DNA of 59,331 bases from JAKAGZ01 sp964412105 (GTDB lineage: Bacteria; Bacteroidota; Ignavibacteria; Ignavibacteriales; Ignavibacteriaceae), in contig CAYPNM010000017.1 in the NCBI GenBank assembly GCA_964412105.1, positions 1 through 59,331 of the forward strand. The letters are read 5' to 3'. Of the stretch, positions 27,110-37,998 are shown piece after piece. A program made the translations under genes and the position numbers. Below the pieces are notes generated by a model that was not told where the DNA came from, ran no database searches, and worked only from the letters and a program-made list of their open reading frames with translations. Position 1 is the first letter of the stretch, and each line of letters starts with the position of its first letter.

Positions 27110-28081
27110 ATGGAAAGCTTCAGATCTTTTATAGTTAAACTGAAAGCATTTGATCTTGTTATCATTATTTTTTTTATAATGCTTAGCATTGTCAATCTGA
27201 TATTCCTCGAAGAAATTGCTGTCTGGGATCAGCTAATAATTATAAATATAGGTGTGATATCTTTAATACTTATTATAACCTTTCTTGAAGAAAAATATAA
27301 TAGCAAAATAGTGACGATATTTCATTACTGGTATATCGCTCCCCTTGTGTTATTAACATTTAAAGAATTGTATTTTATGATTCATCCTATCAGACCTCAC
27401 GACTATGATTGGCTTTTCATAAAAATTGACTACTGGCTTTTCGGCGCAAATCCAACTCAGGTTTTACAAAAGATAGCATTTCCACTCTTAACTGAAATTC
27501 TTCAAATGATCTATGGAATTTTTTATCTTCTTCCGATTATGCTATGCCTTTTTCTTCTCAGGAATAAAGAGAGAGTTGTTTTTGAATATGCAATATTTTC
27601 AATCATATATGGATTTTATCTTTCTTATATAGGTTATTTCGCACTTCCGGGAGTTGGCCCAAGGTTTACACTTCATGATTTTAATTTGATAAATGTTCAA
27701 TTGCCTGGATTGTGGCTCACAAATTACCTGCGTGATTTTGTAAATATCGGGGAATCAATTCCGCCAGGGACACTAAACCCGGCTGCAATAGTTCAGCGCG
27801 ATGTATTTCCAAGCGGGCATACAATGATTACGCTGTTAGTGATGTATCTATCAGTAAAGTTAAAGAGTAGATCAAAATATTTTTTCATTCCCGTAGGGAC
27901 TTTATTGATTTTCTCCACAGTTTACCTCTGGTATCATTATGTAATAGACCTCTTTGGTGGACTTGTATTTATGATTTTTTCAGTTTGGTCAGGTAAATAT
28001 ATTTTTAATTGGTGGCAAAAATATATCGGTCAGGAAGAATTCCATTATGAGAACATAAAATTAAAAGATAAAAATGGCTGA
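27110..28081 (+). CDS. PAP2-superfamily membrane phosphatase or phosphotransferase
   Basis: A 323-residue integral membrane protein with six or more helices. The PAP2 active-site motifs are PSGHTMITLL (about residue 244) and WYHYVIDLFGG (about 278); the region YIGYFALPGVGPR is typical of the inositol-phosphorylceramide-synthase-like PAP2 branch. The first PAP2 motif (K-x6-RP) is not evident. It may process a lipid phosphate such as an undecaprenyl or ceramide lipid. It overlaps the menG start by 8 bases. Confidence 0.8.
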   Translation: MESFRSFIVKLKAFDLVIIIFFIMLSIVNLIFLEEIAVWDQLIIINIGVISLILIITFLEEKYNSKIVTIFHYWYIAPLVLLTFKELYFMIHPIRPHDYDWLFIKIDYWLFGANPTQVLQKIAFPLLTEILQMIYGIFYLLPIMLCLFLLRNKERVVFEYAIFSIIYGFYLSYIGYFALPGVGPRFTLHDFNLINVQLPGLWLTNYLRDFVNIGESIPPGTLNPAAIVQRDVFPSGHTMITLLVMYLSVKLKSRSKYFFIPVGTLLIFSTVYLWYHYVIDLFGGLVFMIFSVWSGKYIFNWWQKYIGQEEFHYENIKLKDKNG

Positions 28082-28757
28082 TAAAAAAAATCAGGTCAAG
28101 AGAATTTTTGATTCAATTGCAAGCGACTATGATTTTCTTAATCATCTTCTAAGTTTTGGTATAGATAAATACTGGCGCAGAAAGGCTCTAAAACTGACAG
28201 AAGTAAATTCTGGTTCGATTTTGCTTGATGTTGCCTGCGGAACAGGCGATGTTGCAATTGCTGCAAGAAAACTTGGAGTAAAAAATATTATCGGAGCCGA
28301 TTTCTCTCACAACATGCTAAAACTTTTCAACACTAAAAGTAACTGGATAATCGGGAAAAATATCCAAATGGTTGCTGAAAATATGCCTCTTAAAAATGAA
28401 TCAGTAACAAATATTGCAGTTGCATTCGGAGTAAGAAATTTTTATGACGTTCAGCAGGGATTTAATTCCTTTTATAAAGTTTTGAAAAAGAATGGGAAAG
28501 CTACAATAATAGAATTCAGTCTTCCTTCCAATCCATTTTTCCGCTGGCTATATAAATTTTATTTTACGAAAATATTACCCTTAATTGGAGGCATTATTTC
28601 AGGTGATAGAGAAGCCTATAAATATTTACCTGAATCAGTTGAGGAATTTGATGAAAAAATAAATATCCCCTCATTGTTAAAAATCTCAGGCTTTAAAAAA
28701 GTTGAAAGGTACAACCTGACATTTGGAATCGTTCAGGTTGTGATTGCAGTAAAATAA
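28074..28757 (+). CDS. menG: Demethylmenaquinone/ubiquinone C-methyltransferase
   Basis: A 227-residue SAM-dependent methyltransferase of the UbiE/MenG family, methylating the quinone ring in menaquinone synthesis. Family signatures: RIFDSIASDYDFLNHLLSFG at the N-terminus, the SAM motif LLDVACGTGDVAIAAR, and VAFGVRNFYDVQQG. Menaquinone is assumed because the likely host group uses it. It is translationally coupled to the PAP2 gene and converges with rdgB, whose stop is 42 bases away. Confidence 0.92.
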   Translation: MADKKNQVKRIFDSIASDYDFLNHLLSFGIDKYWRRKALKLTEVNSGSILLDVACGTGDVAIAARKLGVKNIIGADFSHNMLKLFNTKSNWIIGKNIQMVAENMPLKNESVTNIAVAFGVRNFYDVQQGFNSFYKVLKKNGKATIIEFSLPSNPFFRWLYKFYFTKILPLIGGIISGDREAYKYLPESVEEFDEKINIPSLLKISGFKKVERYNLTFGIVQVVIAVK

Positions 28758-28798
28758 TTATTCCATGGGAAATCCATTTAAGCTGTATCGCCACTTTG

Positions 28799-29538
28799 TC
28801 ACAAAGATCCCAATACTCTTTTCATTTCTCTAAAAGCTTTTGCGCGATGACTAATTCTATTTTTCTCTTCTATGTTCAATTCCGCAAAGGTCATATTAAA
28901 ACCATCTGGAATGAATATTGGATCATATCCAAAACCATTAGCGCCTTTGGGTGAATTAANNNNNNNNNNNNNNNNNNNNNNNNNNNNNNNNNNNNNNNNN
29001 NNNNNNNNNNNNNNNNNNNNNNNNNNNNNNNNNNNNNNNNNNNNNNNNNNNNNNNNNNNTCTGGAATGAATATTGGATCATATCCAAAACCATTAGCGCC
29101 TTTGGGTGAATTAACGATTTGTCCCGTTATTTCGCCTCTTTTGACAATTTTATTTTTCCCATTATAGTAAACAGCTACGCAGACAAACTTTGCCAGATGT
29201 GGTAAGGGATATATTTCTAGTTCTCTTAAAAGCTTTTTATTATTTGATTCAAATGTTGCGCCCTTTCCCGAATACCGTGCTGAATATATGCCAGGTGCTC
29301 CATTTAGTTGTTCAACTACCAGGCCGGAATCTTCTCCGAGGGCCGGAATCCCAGTAATTTCAAAAACTACCCTTGCTTTCTTTTCAGCATTTTCTTCAAA
29401 GCTGTTTCCATCTTCTATTATTTCAGGAAAATTCGGAAAATCAGAGAGAGATAAAATTTCTAGAGATAAATCAGAAAAAATCTTTTTAATCTCTCTTAGC
29501 TTGCCTGAATTGGTAGTCGCAATTATAATTTTGTTCAA
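28799..29538 (-). CDS. rdgB: XTP/dITP diphosphatase, interrupted by an assembly gap
   Basis: House-cleaning nucleotide diphosphatase (RdgB/HAM1) that removes deaminated purine nucleotides such as ITP and XTP. The upstream part shows IIIATTNSGKLREIKKIF, GEDSGLVVE and GFGYDPIFIP; beyond the gap the C-terminus reads FAELNIEEKNRISHRAKAF and ends at TGA (28799-28801). A 100-N gap with a duplicated 55-bp flank lies inside. Removing 155 bases restores one frame and a 194-residue protein, the family's usual length. The gene is therefore probably intact. It stands divergent to the purine-catabolism operon. Confidence 0.9.
28905..29114. other. False scaffold gap 1: 100 N flanked by a 55-bp duplicate
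   Basis: The bases 28905-28959 and 29060-29114 are identical over 55 positions and flank 100 N (28960-29059). This is the pattern of two contigs whose overlapping ends were not merged. The true sequence is likely 155 bases shorter, which restores rdgB. Confidence 0.9.
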
Positions 29539-29693
29539 GATTATTCAAATCAGATTTAATTTGCACTGAAAAATAGCAAAATTTAACCTATTATCTCAAT
29601 ATTCTTGAAACTCATCAACATTTTTATAACTTTCTGTTTGTTAACTGTAAGTTCTTGAGGTAATTACAAACATTCTCCGGTGAAGACACCGAA

Positions 29694-31103
29694 ATGAGTG
29701 AGATAAATTTCATATTAAATAATGAATTAGTTTCTCTGGAAATAAATCCTGCCGAAGTATTGCTGGATTTTATAAGGAAACAAATACATCTGACAGGGAC
29801 AAAAGAGGGGTGCAAAGAGGGGGATTGCGGTGCTTGCACAGTTCTTATTGGCACACTGATTGGTAATAAAGTCGAATACAAATCCGTTAATTCCTGCCTG
29901 TTTCCGATTGGAAAAGCTAATAACAAACATGTAGTTACAATAGAAGGAATAAATTCTGAACAATTTACTCCTTTACAGGAAAATTTTATAAAAGAGGGTG
30001 CTTCGCAATGCGGCTTTTGCACTCCGGGATTTATTGTTTCCTTAACTGGATATATAATTAATTTCACAGACTATAATTATCTTGATGCGGTGAATGCAAT
30101 TGCCGGGAATATTTGCAGATGCACTGGCTATACCTCCATAAAAAATGTATTGAAATATCTTGGAAAAAATATCAATATCAAAAATTCCGTTGATAAAATT
30201 TCCCAACTAATAAAATTGAATTTCCTGCCTGCATATTTTTCTGAAATTCCATCACGATTAAAAGAAATAAAAATTATCAAATCAAATGAAGCGGACGCCA
30301 AAATAGATAAAATCATTTCTGGTGGAACCGACCTATTTGTACAACAGCCAGATGAGCTTCTTGAAACAGAGAATTATTTAATATGTGATAAGAATTTATC
30401 ATCTATAAATATCCTGGATAACACTTGTACTGTTGGCGCAACGACCACTTTTGAGATGATTAAAGAATCCAATGTCTTCAGAAATTATTTCCCTCGATTA
30501 GACTATTTTATGGATCTAATCGCCTCATTGCCGATAAGAAATAGCGCAACTATAGGTGGAAATTTTGTAAATGCTTCCCCAATCGGGGACACAACTATTT
30601 TCTTTCTTGCATTAAACTCAACCTTGAACCTGGTAAATGGAAAGAGCAAAAGAAGAATTTTATTAAAAGATCTTTACAAAGGGTATAAAAACCTTGATCT
30701 GAAACCAGGTGAATATGTTGAAAGTCTGGAATTTAAATTACCGGGTGAGAATTCACATTTTAATTTTGAGAAAGTTTCAAAGCGATCTTACCTTGATATT
30801 GCCAGCGCTAATTCAGCTATTAATTTAGAAGTAAAAAATAATGTCATTTATGAAGCTCACGTTTCGGCCGGCGGCATTGCCCCTATTCCTCTTTATCTTA
30901 AGAGCACCTCTGAATTTCTTACTAATAAAAAAATTGAACCCGGGCTTGTTGAAGAAGCAGGACAGATAATACAAAGTGAGATTTCACCCATCAGCGATAT
31001 TAGAGGTAGTGCTGAATATAAAAGAATTTTAATTGAGCAATTATTTAAAGCACATTTCATAGAATTATTTCCTGAATTAATAAAAATGGAAGAGCTAGTT
31101 TGA
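29694..31103 (+). CDS. Xanthine dehydrogenase FeS/FAD subunit
   Basis: A 469-residue XdhA-type subunit carrying two 2Fe-2S clusters and FAD, which passes electrons from the molybdenum subunit to an acceptor. The N-terminal ferredoxin-like part has GCKEGDCGACTVL; the second cluster domain has SQCGFCTPGFIVS and NICRCTGYTSI; the FAD domain (about 185-455) has KIISGGTDLFVQQP and PIRNSATIGGNFVNASPIGD. It is the first gene of the + strand purine operon, 155 bases from rdgB on the other strand. The large subunit starts at a TTG overlapping its stop. Confidence 0.92.
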   Translation: MSEINFILNNELVSLEINPAEVLLDFIRKQIHLTGTKEGCKEGDCGACTVLIGTLIGNKVEYKSVNSCLFPIGKANNKHVVTIEGINSEQFTPLQENFIKEGASQCGFCTPGFIVSLTGYIINFTDYNYLDAVNAIAGNICRCTGYTSIKNVLKYLGKNINIKNSVDKISQLIKLNFLPAYFSEIPSRLKEIKIIKSNEADAKIDKIISGGTDLFVQQPDELLETENYLICDKNLSSINILDNTCTVGATTTFEMIKESNVFRNYFPRLDYFMDLIASLPIRNSATIGGNFVNASPIGDTTIFFLALNSTLNLVNGKSKRRILLKDLYKGYKNLDLKPGEYVESLEFKLPGENSHFNFEKVSKRSYLDIASANSAINLEVKNNVIYEAHVSAGGIAPIPLYLKSTSEFLTNKKIEPGLVEEAGQIIQSEISPISDIRGSAEYKRILIEQLFKAHFIELFPELIKMEELV

Positions 31104-33540
31104 GGAGTAACATTGACATAGAAAAACACGTGAGGGGTGAATCACAATTCATTGATGATTTTATAGTTCCCGAAGGAACTCTTTATGCAAAAGTATTTGA
31201 TTCAACAATTGCACACGGGAAAATTCTTTCAATTGATCTTGAAGGAGCTAAAAACTTTCCGGGTGTACGAGGAGTCTTTACTTTCAAGGATATTCCTGGT
31301 ATAAACCAGGTTGGCGGAATAATTAAGGATGAAACTCTTTTCGCCGAGACTGATGTTCAGTTTATCGGAGAGCCGGTTGCTTTAGTGGTTGCGGATTCAA
31401 TGAAAATAGCAAAGGAAGCTACTAAAAAAGTTAAAGCCAAATACGAACCCCTGCCTATTATTACAGACCCACGTGAAGCATTTGAAAAAAATAAGTTAAT
31501 AATGCCTCCAAAGATTTTTTCCTTTGGTGATATAGAAAAAACTTGGAAAGATTGTGTGGTAATTGTCGAAGGAAGTGTGGAAACCGGCGGACAAGAACAT
31601 TTATATCTGGAAACACAGGGTGCAATTGCAATTCCCGAAGAAGGCGGCAAGATAAAAATTATTTCTTCCACGCAAAGCCCGACTGCAGTTCAACGTGCCG
31701 CTGCTAGAATCCTCAATACCGATATGCATAACATTGAGGTTGATGTTTTAAGGCTTGGCGGAGCATTTGGAGGTAAAGAAGACCAGGCAACTCATTGGGG
31801 GGTTATGGCCGCACTTGCTGCTTCAAAATTAAACAGGCCTGTTAAACTTGTGCTCTCAAGGATGGATGATATCAGAATGACCGGTAAACGTCACCCATAT
31901 TCATCAGATTACAAAATAGGTCTTACTTCTGAAGGGAAAATTCTTGCTTACGATGTTACGTTTTATCAAAACGCAGGAGCAGTTGCAGATTTATCTCCGG
32001 CCGTTCTGGAAAGGACCTTATTCCACGCTACAAATAGTTATTTTATTCCAAATGTGAAAGNNNNNNNNNNNNNNNNNNNNNNNNNNNNNNNNNNNNNNNN
32101 NNNNNNNNNNNNNNNNNNNNNNNNNNNNNNNNNNNNNNNNNNNNNNNNNNNNNNNNNNNNCTGGAAAGGACCTTATTCCACGCTACAAATAGTTATTTTA
32201 TTCCAAATGTGAAAGCAATGGCGATTAGTTGCAAGACTAATCTTGCCCCAAATACTGCTTTCAGAGGATTCGGCGGCCCACAGGGAAAATTTGTCATAGA
32301 AGCTGCCATTCACAAAGCAGCTCAAAAGATGGGAATCGATGCCTGGGAAATTCAAAGAAAGAATCTGCTTAAGGAAGGTCAATCATTCTATTACGGGCAA
32401 AAGACGGAAAGATGCCAGGCTGACAGGTGCTGGGATAAAGCCGTAATGAAATTTAATTTTGAAAAGACTCGAAACGAAATCAAGAAATTCAATGAAACAA
32501 ACCACCAGTTTAAAAAAGGTGTCGCTCTTATGCCTATCTGCTTCGGCATATCATTCACAAATACATTTCTTAATCAGGCAAGTGCACTTGTCCACATATA
32601 TACGGATGGAAGTATCGGAGTTAGCACTGCTGCGGTCGAGATGGGACAGGGTGTTAATGTAAAAATTAAAAAGGCGGTTGCAAAAACTTTGTCTGTGGAT
32701 ATTAACAAAATCAGAATTGAGACAACTAATACAACAAGAATAGCAAATAGTTCCGCAACTGCTGCAAGCAGCGGTGCAGATCTGAACGGCCATGCGGCAA
32801 TTCTGGCAGCCAAAATTATTCTAGACAGGATATTAAATGTAGCTGCAGAAATCTTAGACATAAAAGATAAAAATGAACTTTTTATCAGAGACGATTTCAT
32901 TTATCATCAAGGGAATAAAACCAAACTTCAATGGAACGAACTGATTACAAAGGCTTATCAAAAAAGAATAAGTTTATCATCGCAGGCTTATTATGCAACA
33001 CCTGATATCTATTTCAATAAAACAAAAAATCAAGGTAGACCTTTTGCATATCACGTTTACGGAACCGCGATAATAACTATAACCCTTGATTGTTTGCGGG
33101 GCACTTATACTATTGATTCAGTAAAAGCCGTACACGATTTGGGAAAAAGTTTGGACCCTGTGGTTGACCGTGGACAGGCTGAAGGAGCAATCGCACAAGG
33201 TATAGGATGGCTGACCGTGGAAGAAATTATACACTCCAAGGAAGGTAAATTGCTCTCTAATAGTTTATCGACCTACAAAGTACCGGACATATATGCGGCA
33301 CCAAAAGAAATTGAAGTTGTGTTTTTGGAGAATTCTGAAAATCCTTATGGTCCGTTCAACTCCAAGGCTATTGGTGAACCCCCGTTGATGTATGGAATTG
33401 GAGCATATTTTGCTATTCTGAATGCTATGAGAGCATTTCGACCTGATGAAAACTTTAAAATTGTTGCACCAATAACTCCCGAAAGAGTTTTATTATCACT
33501 TTACAGTAAAACCAAAAAGCCTGTTGCAGTTTCAAACTAA
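31100..33540 (+). CDS. Xanthine dehydrogenase molybdenum subunit, interrupted by an assembly gap
   Basis: The molybdopterin-binding large subunit that hydroxylates hypoxanthine or xanthine. Motifs: GGAFGGKEDQATHWG with the purine-contacting Glu, NTAFRGFGGPQGKF with the substrate-binding Arg seen in true xanthine dehydrogenases, EMGQGVNVKI, and AIGEPPLMYGIGAYF with the catalytic base Glu. A 100-N gap sits inside; collapsing the 55-bp duplicate plus N (155 bases) gives one frame of 761 residues, normal for the family. The start is a TTG at 31100 that overlaps the upstream stop, so translation is coupled. Confidence 0.92.
32006..32215. other. False scaffold gap 2: 100 N flanked by a 55-bp duplicate
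   Basis: Bases 32006-32060 and 32161-32215 are identical and flank 100 N (32061-32160). Removing one copy and the N run restores the reading frame of the molybdenum subunit. Confidence 0.9.
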
Positions 33541-33575
33541 ACTACTTTTTTAAGTCCAATTCAGCGGAACTTATT

Positions 33576-34559
33576 ATGAAAGAAATTGAATTATGGAAAT
33601 TTATTGATGAAGAACTTATTTCAGGCTGCAAAGTTATTTTGATGGTTGTAGCCGAATCAAGCAAGTCTTCACCCGGAAGAGCCGGCTTTAAAATGGCAAT
33701 TTCAAGTGACAATAAATTAGCAGGTACGGTCGGCGGCGGAATTATGGAACACAAATTACTCGAAGATTGCAAACAGCATTTTGAAACGGGTTACAAAATA
33801 AATTCAGTCAAGAAATTATTCCATAATAAAACCTCTCCGGGAGAAAAATCAGGATTGATTTGCGGGGGATCGGAAACGATTATTCTGAGATCATTAGACA
33901 AAAATGATGAAAATTTTGTATCGAAAATAATTGCCAATTATAATAATCTTAAATGCGGTAGTTTAATAATTAATCAGGCTGGTATTTCATTTGATGAATC
34001 CGTTATGCAATCACAAAAAAGAATTTTTAATTACAAGTCTGAAAATGACTGGTACTACCAGGAAGAAGCAGGGCAGCCCAACACGGTATATATTATAGGA
34101 GGAGGCCATGTTGGGCTAGCAGTTTCAAAAGTTTTATCGACTCAAGATTTCTTTGTTGTAACAATTGATCCTCGAAAAGATGTTTTTACAATGGCAAATA
34201 ATACCTATGCTAATAAAAAATTATTTGTCCCCTATGCAGAAGTTGGCAATCATATTATTGAAGGAAATAGATCCTATGGCGTTATAGTAACTTCGGAACA
34301 CGACACAGATCTGGCTGCTTTGAGATCGATCATAAACAAAAAACTAAAATACATAGGATTGATGGGAAGTAAAGCAAAAATTAAAAGCATATATAGCAAG
34401 TTAATGGAACAAGGAATTGATCCCGAACTTCTGAAAAAAGTTCATACTCCGATTGGTATAGAAATTGAGGCAGAATCACCGGATGAAATTGGAATAAGCA
34501 TTGCTGCAGAGATAATAAAAGTAAAAAACGAAAAGCACACTAGGCATATTAATGAGTGA
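33576..34559 (+). CDS. xdhC: XdhC/CoxI-family molybdenum hydroxylase maturation factor
   Basis: A 327-residue protein that in known cases binds molybdenum cofactor, helps its sulfuration and inserts it into xanthine dehydrogenase. The N-terminal XdhC/CoxI part has ESSKSSPGRAGFKMAI, GTVGGGIMEHKL and SGLICGGSETIIL; the C-terminal Rossmann part has VYIIGGGHVGLAVSKVL and YIGLMGSKAKIKSIY. It follows the large subunit by 35 bases and overlaps ygfK by 8. With two hydroxylases in the operon it may serve both. Confidence 0.9.
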   Translation: MKEIELWKFIDEELISGCKVILMVVAESSKSSPGRAGFKMAISSDNKLAGTVGGGIMEHKLLEDCKQHFETGYKINSVKKLFHNKTSPGEKSGLICGGSETIILRSLDKNDENFVSKIIANYNNLKCGSLIINQAGISFDESVMQSQKRIFNYKSENDWYYQEEAGQPNTVYIIGGGHVGLAVSKVLSTQDFFVVTIDPRKDVFTMANNTYANKKLFVPYAEVGNHIIEGNRSYGVIVTSEHDTDLAALRSIINKKLKYIGLMGSKAKIKSIYSKLMEQGIDPELLKKVHTPIGIEIEAESPDEIGISIAAEIIKVKNEKHTRHINE

Positions 34560-37500
34560 TAGATTTCATAAAATTGGAATTGAAAAACTTCTAAGATGGA
34601 TTCTCGAAGAGGAGAAACAGGGAAGAATATTCGGTATTTATAAGGAGTTATTTTTTAATCCCAAATCAGATGATCCTTACAAAATGCTGCGATATGGAAA
34701 ACTGCTGGAAACACCTATCGGAGTTGCTGCCGGTCCTCATTCTCAGCTGGCACATAATATTATTGCTTCCTGGCTTTGCGGAGCCAGATATATTGAACTT
34801 AAGACTGTCCAGACTCTTGATGAGATTGAAGTTACAAAACCGTGCATTGATATGGAAGACGAAGGTTACAACTGTGAATGGTCGCAGGAACTTAAAGTAN
34901 NNNNNNNNNNNNNNNNNNNNNNNNNNNNNNNNNNNNNNNNNNNNNNNNNNNNNNNNNNNNNNNNNNNNNNNNNNNNNNNNNNNNNNNNNNNNNNNNNNNC
35001 ATTGATATGGAAGACGAAGGTTACAACTGTGAATGGTCGCAGGAACTTAAAGTAAAGGAATCTTTTGACGAATACTTAAATGCCTGGATTATAATTTATC
35101 TTCTCAAAGATAAATTTGGATGGGAATCGAAGGAAGCAGGTTTTATTTTTAACTTAAGTGTCGGTTATGATTATAATGGGATTTTAGAACCAAACGTTCA
35201 ATGGTTTTTTGACAAGATAGAAAATTGCCAAAATGAACTCGAAGACAAACTTGAAAGGATAAGCCAATATTATCCTGATATCAAAAATTTAGAGATCCCG
35301 CATCGTATTTCAGACAATATAACTTTATCGACAATGCACGGATGCCCGCCCGATGAAATTGAAAAAATATGCAGTTACCTGATTGAAGAGAGAAAACTTC
35401 ACACCTCTGTAAAATTGAATCCAACTTTGCTGGGATCTGAAAGACTAAGATGGATATTAAACGATAAACTTGATTATAAAATTACTATACCGGATGAAGC
35501 TTTTGAACATGATCTGAAATATCCGGATGCCGTCAGAATTATAAAAAGTTTATCAAAAAAAGCTGAACAAGTTGGCGTTGAGTTTGGCTTAAAATTAACA
35601 AACACACTGGAATCATTAAACTTAACAAAATGGCTGCCATTAAAAGAAAAAATGGTTTATACAAGCGGAAGAGCACTACATCCTATCACAATTAATTTAG
35701 CTGAAAAGCTCCAAAATGAATTTAAAGGTAATCTTGATATTTCATTTTCTGCGGGAGTTGATGCTTTTAATGTTACAAGCACTTTAAGCTGCAATCTCCG
35801 CCCTATTACAGTATGTTCTGACCTTTTAAAGCCAGGAGGCTACTTAAGATTAACGCAGTACATTGAAGAAATTGAAAAGGAGTTTTCATCTTTAGATTCT
35901 CACAGCATAGAAGAATTTATAATAAAAAAGTCAGGTATTAATAATGAACTAAATGAAGCTGGATTAAGCAATCTTAAAGCTTATGCGATTTCGGTTTTAG
36001 AAAACAAATTATATCATAAATCAAATTTTCCCTATGAAAATATTAAAACAAAAAGAACATTAACAGAATACGATTGCATTTATGCTCCGTGTATTGAATC
36101 ATGCGCAGTTGAGCAAAATGTACCTAAATATATGTATCATACTGCAAAAGGTGATTTCGAGGAAGCCTACAGGACAATTTTAGTTGATAACCCCCTTCCT
36201 AATATGACAGGAAATGTTTGCGACCATTTGTGCCAGACAAAATGTACAAGAATAAATTATGACAACCCCCTCTTAATTAGAGAAATTAAGAGATTTATTT
36301 CGGAAAAATTTGAGAACGGAATCCCTATTTCAAAAGATAAAAATAACAAGAAGAAAGTTGCAGTAATTGGAGCCGGACCTTCTGGTTTATCCTGTGCTTA
36401 TTTTCTCGCACTGGATGGATTGGAAGTTGAAGTTTTCGAAAGTAAACCCTTTGCTGGCGGAATGGTTTCCGGTTTAATTCCCTATTTTAGACTAAGCGAT
36501 AAAAGTGTTGCCAACGATTTAAGCTTATTCAATAATCTTGGAATTAAATTTCATTTTAATAAAAAAATTGATTCCGAAATGTTCAATCAAATTAGAGAGG
36601 AATTCAATTTTATTTACATAGGTGTTGGTGCACAAAAAAGCAAAAAGCTCGGTGTGCCGGGTGAAAACCTTGAAGGAATCTTTGATCAGCTTAGTTTTCT
36701 TTCCAGAATTAGGCAGGGAGAAAAAATAAATTTAGGGGAAAACACAGCTATTATTGGCGGAGGTCTTTCAGCAATAGACGCAGCAAGAACTGCGAAAAGA
36801 CTCATCGGCAAAAGCGGAAAAGTAACAATGATTTACCGCAGGACCAAAAATGAAATGCCTGCCGATGATGAAGAAATTTACGATTTATTCGAAGAAGATA
36901 TTAAACTACTGGAACTCTCAACGCCTGTAGGATTCAAAAACAATGGTTCGGGAATCCAAATAGATCTTGTTAAAATGGAATTAAAACAACCGGATCAGAG
37001 CGGCAGGCCAAAACCCGTAGTAATAAAAAACTCCGGATTTTCTCTGGAATTTGATAATGTTATAACAGCAATTGGGCAGGACCTTGAACTAGATTTTATA
37101 CCCGGGGAAAAAATAATATTGAATAATGAAACCAATGAAATTCAATTTCAAGATGTTTTTGCCGGCGGCGATGCAGTTAGAGGTGCTGATTCGCTAATAA
37201 ATGGTATGGGCGATGGGAAAAAGATTGCAGAAACAATTTCAAAAAAATCAGGAATTATAAAAAATAAAACTTTTAATTTTGCTGAAAGTAAATTATCCCC
37301 TTCTGAATTTCAAAAGAAACAGGCTTACAGAGAATTTGGAGTCGATTATCCAACGATTAGTTTGGATAATAGGTTGTCATTTGAACTCGTCCACCCGGTC
37401 TTAGATGATTTCTCCGCAATGAAAGAAGCAGAAAGATGTCTTTATTGTAATGATATCTGCAACACTTGCGTCGGAGTTTGCCCGAATTTTGCCAACCTTT

Positions 37501-37979
37501 CATTTCAATCTGAAGTATTTGAAATGCCTATATATCAAGCGATGAAAAGTAACGGCTCTATAAAAATTGATGTTGTAGATAAAATCTCAATTAGGCAAAA
37601 GAATCAAATTTTGAATATCGGAGATTTCTGCAATGAATGTGGAAATTGCACTACTTTTTGTCCAACGAGTGGAGATCCGTACAAAATTAAGCCGCGCTTT
37701 CACCTGACCAAAGAGAGTTTTGATATTGAAGACTCGGGGTATTTTTTAACGGGTAACTCAATAACGTTTAAAAACAAAAATGAAATTTCCTCGCTGAGCG
37801 AAACTAATGACAAATTTGTTTTTGAGAATAATAAAATCACTGCAAAATTTGATAAGGAAAAGTTAACTATTTTAGAAATAAATTTTAAAGATTCTAGTGC
37901 CAAAAATGTAAATTTGCGAATGGCCGCAGAAATGATATATCTAATAAAAAGCCTCAGAAATTATTCAATATTTGGTTAG
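34552..37979 (+). CDS. ygfK: YgfK-type FeS flavoprotein oxidoreductase, interrupted by an assembly gap
   Basis: A large oxidoreductase, about 1090 residues once the gap is collapsed (E. coli YgfK about 1030). Order: a dihydropyrimidine-dehydrogenase/dihydroorotate-dehydrogenase-like N-terminal half (GVAAGPHSQLAHNI, IELKTVQTLDEIEVTKPC, STMHGCPPDEIEKIC, VKLNPTLLG), a glutamate-synthase-small-subunit-like FAD/NAD(P)H domain (CDHLCQTKCTR, VAVIGAGPSGLSCAY, GENTAIIGGGLSAIDAAR), and C-terminal FeS motifs (CLYCNDICNTCVGVCP, CNECGNCTTFCPTSGDP). Once called a putative selenate reductase, the family is now tied to anaerobic uric acid breakdown, where it is thought to reduce the purine ring. The 100-N gap at 34900-34999 collapses in frame. 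Confidence 0.9.
34845..35054. other. False scaffold gap 3: 100 N flanked by a 55-bp duplicate
   Basis: Bases 34845-34899 and 35000-35054 are identical and flank 100 N (34900-34999). Removing one copy plus the N run puts both parts of ygfK in one frame. Confidence 0.9.
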
Positions 37980-37998
37980 TTTTTCCCAGGAATAAATA

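Noticed and set aside
28905..35054. 55-bp direct repeats as real genomic repeats or insertion target sites
   Set aside because: All three pairs flank exactly 100 N, have identical length and collapse in frame, which fits assembly overlap rather than biology.
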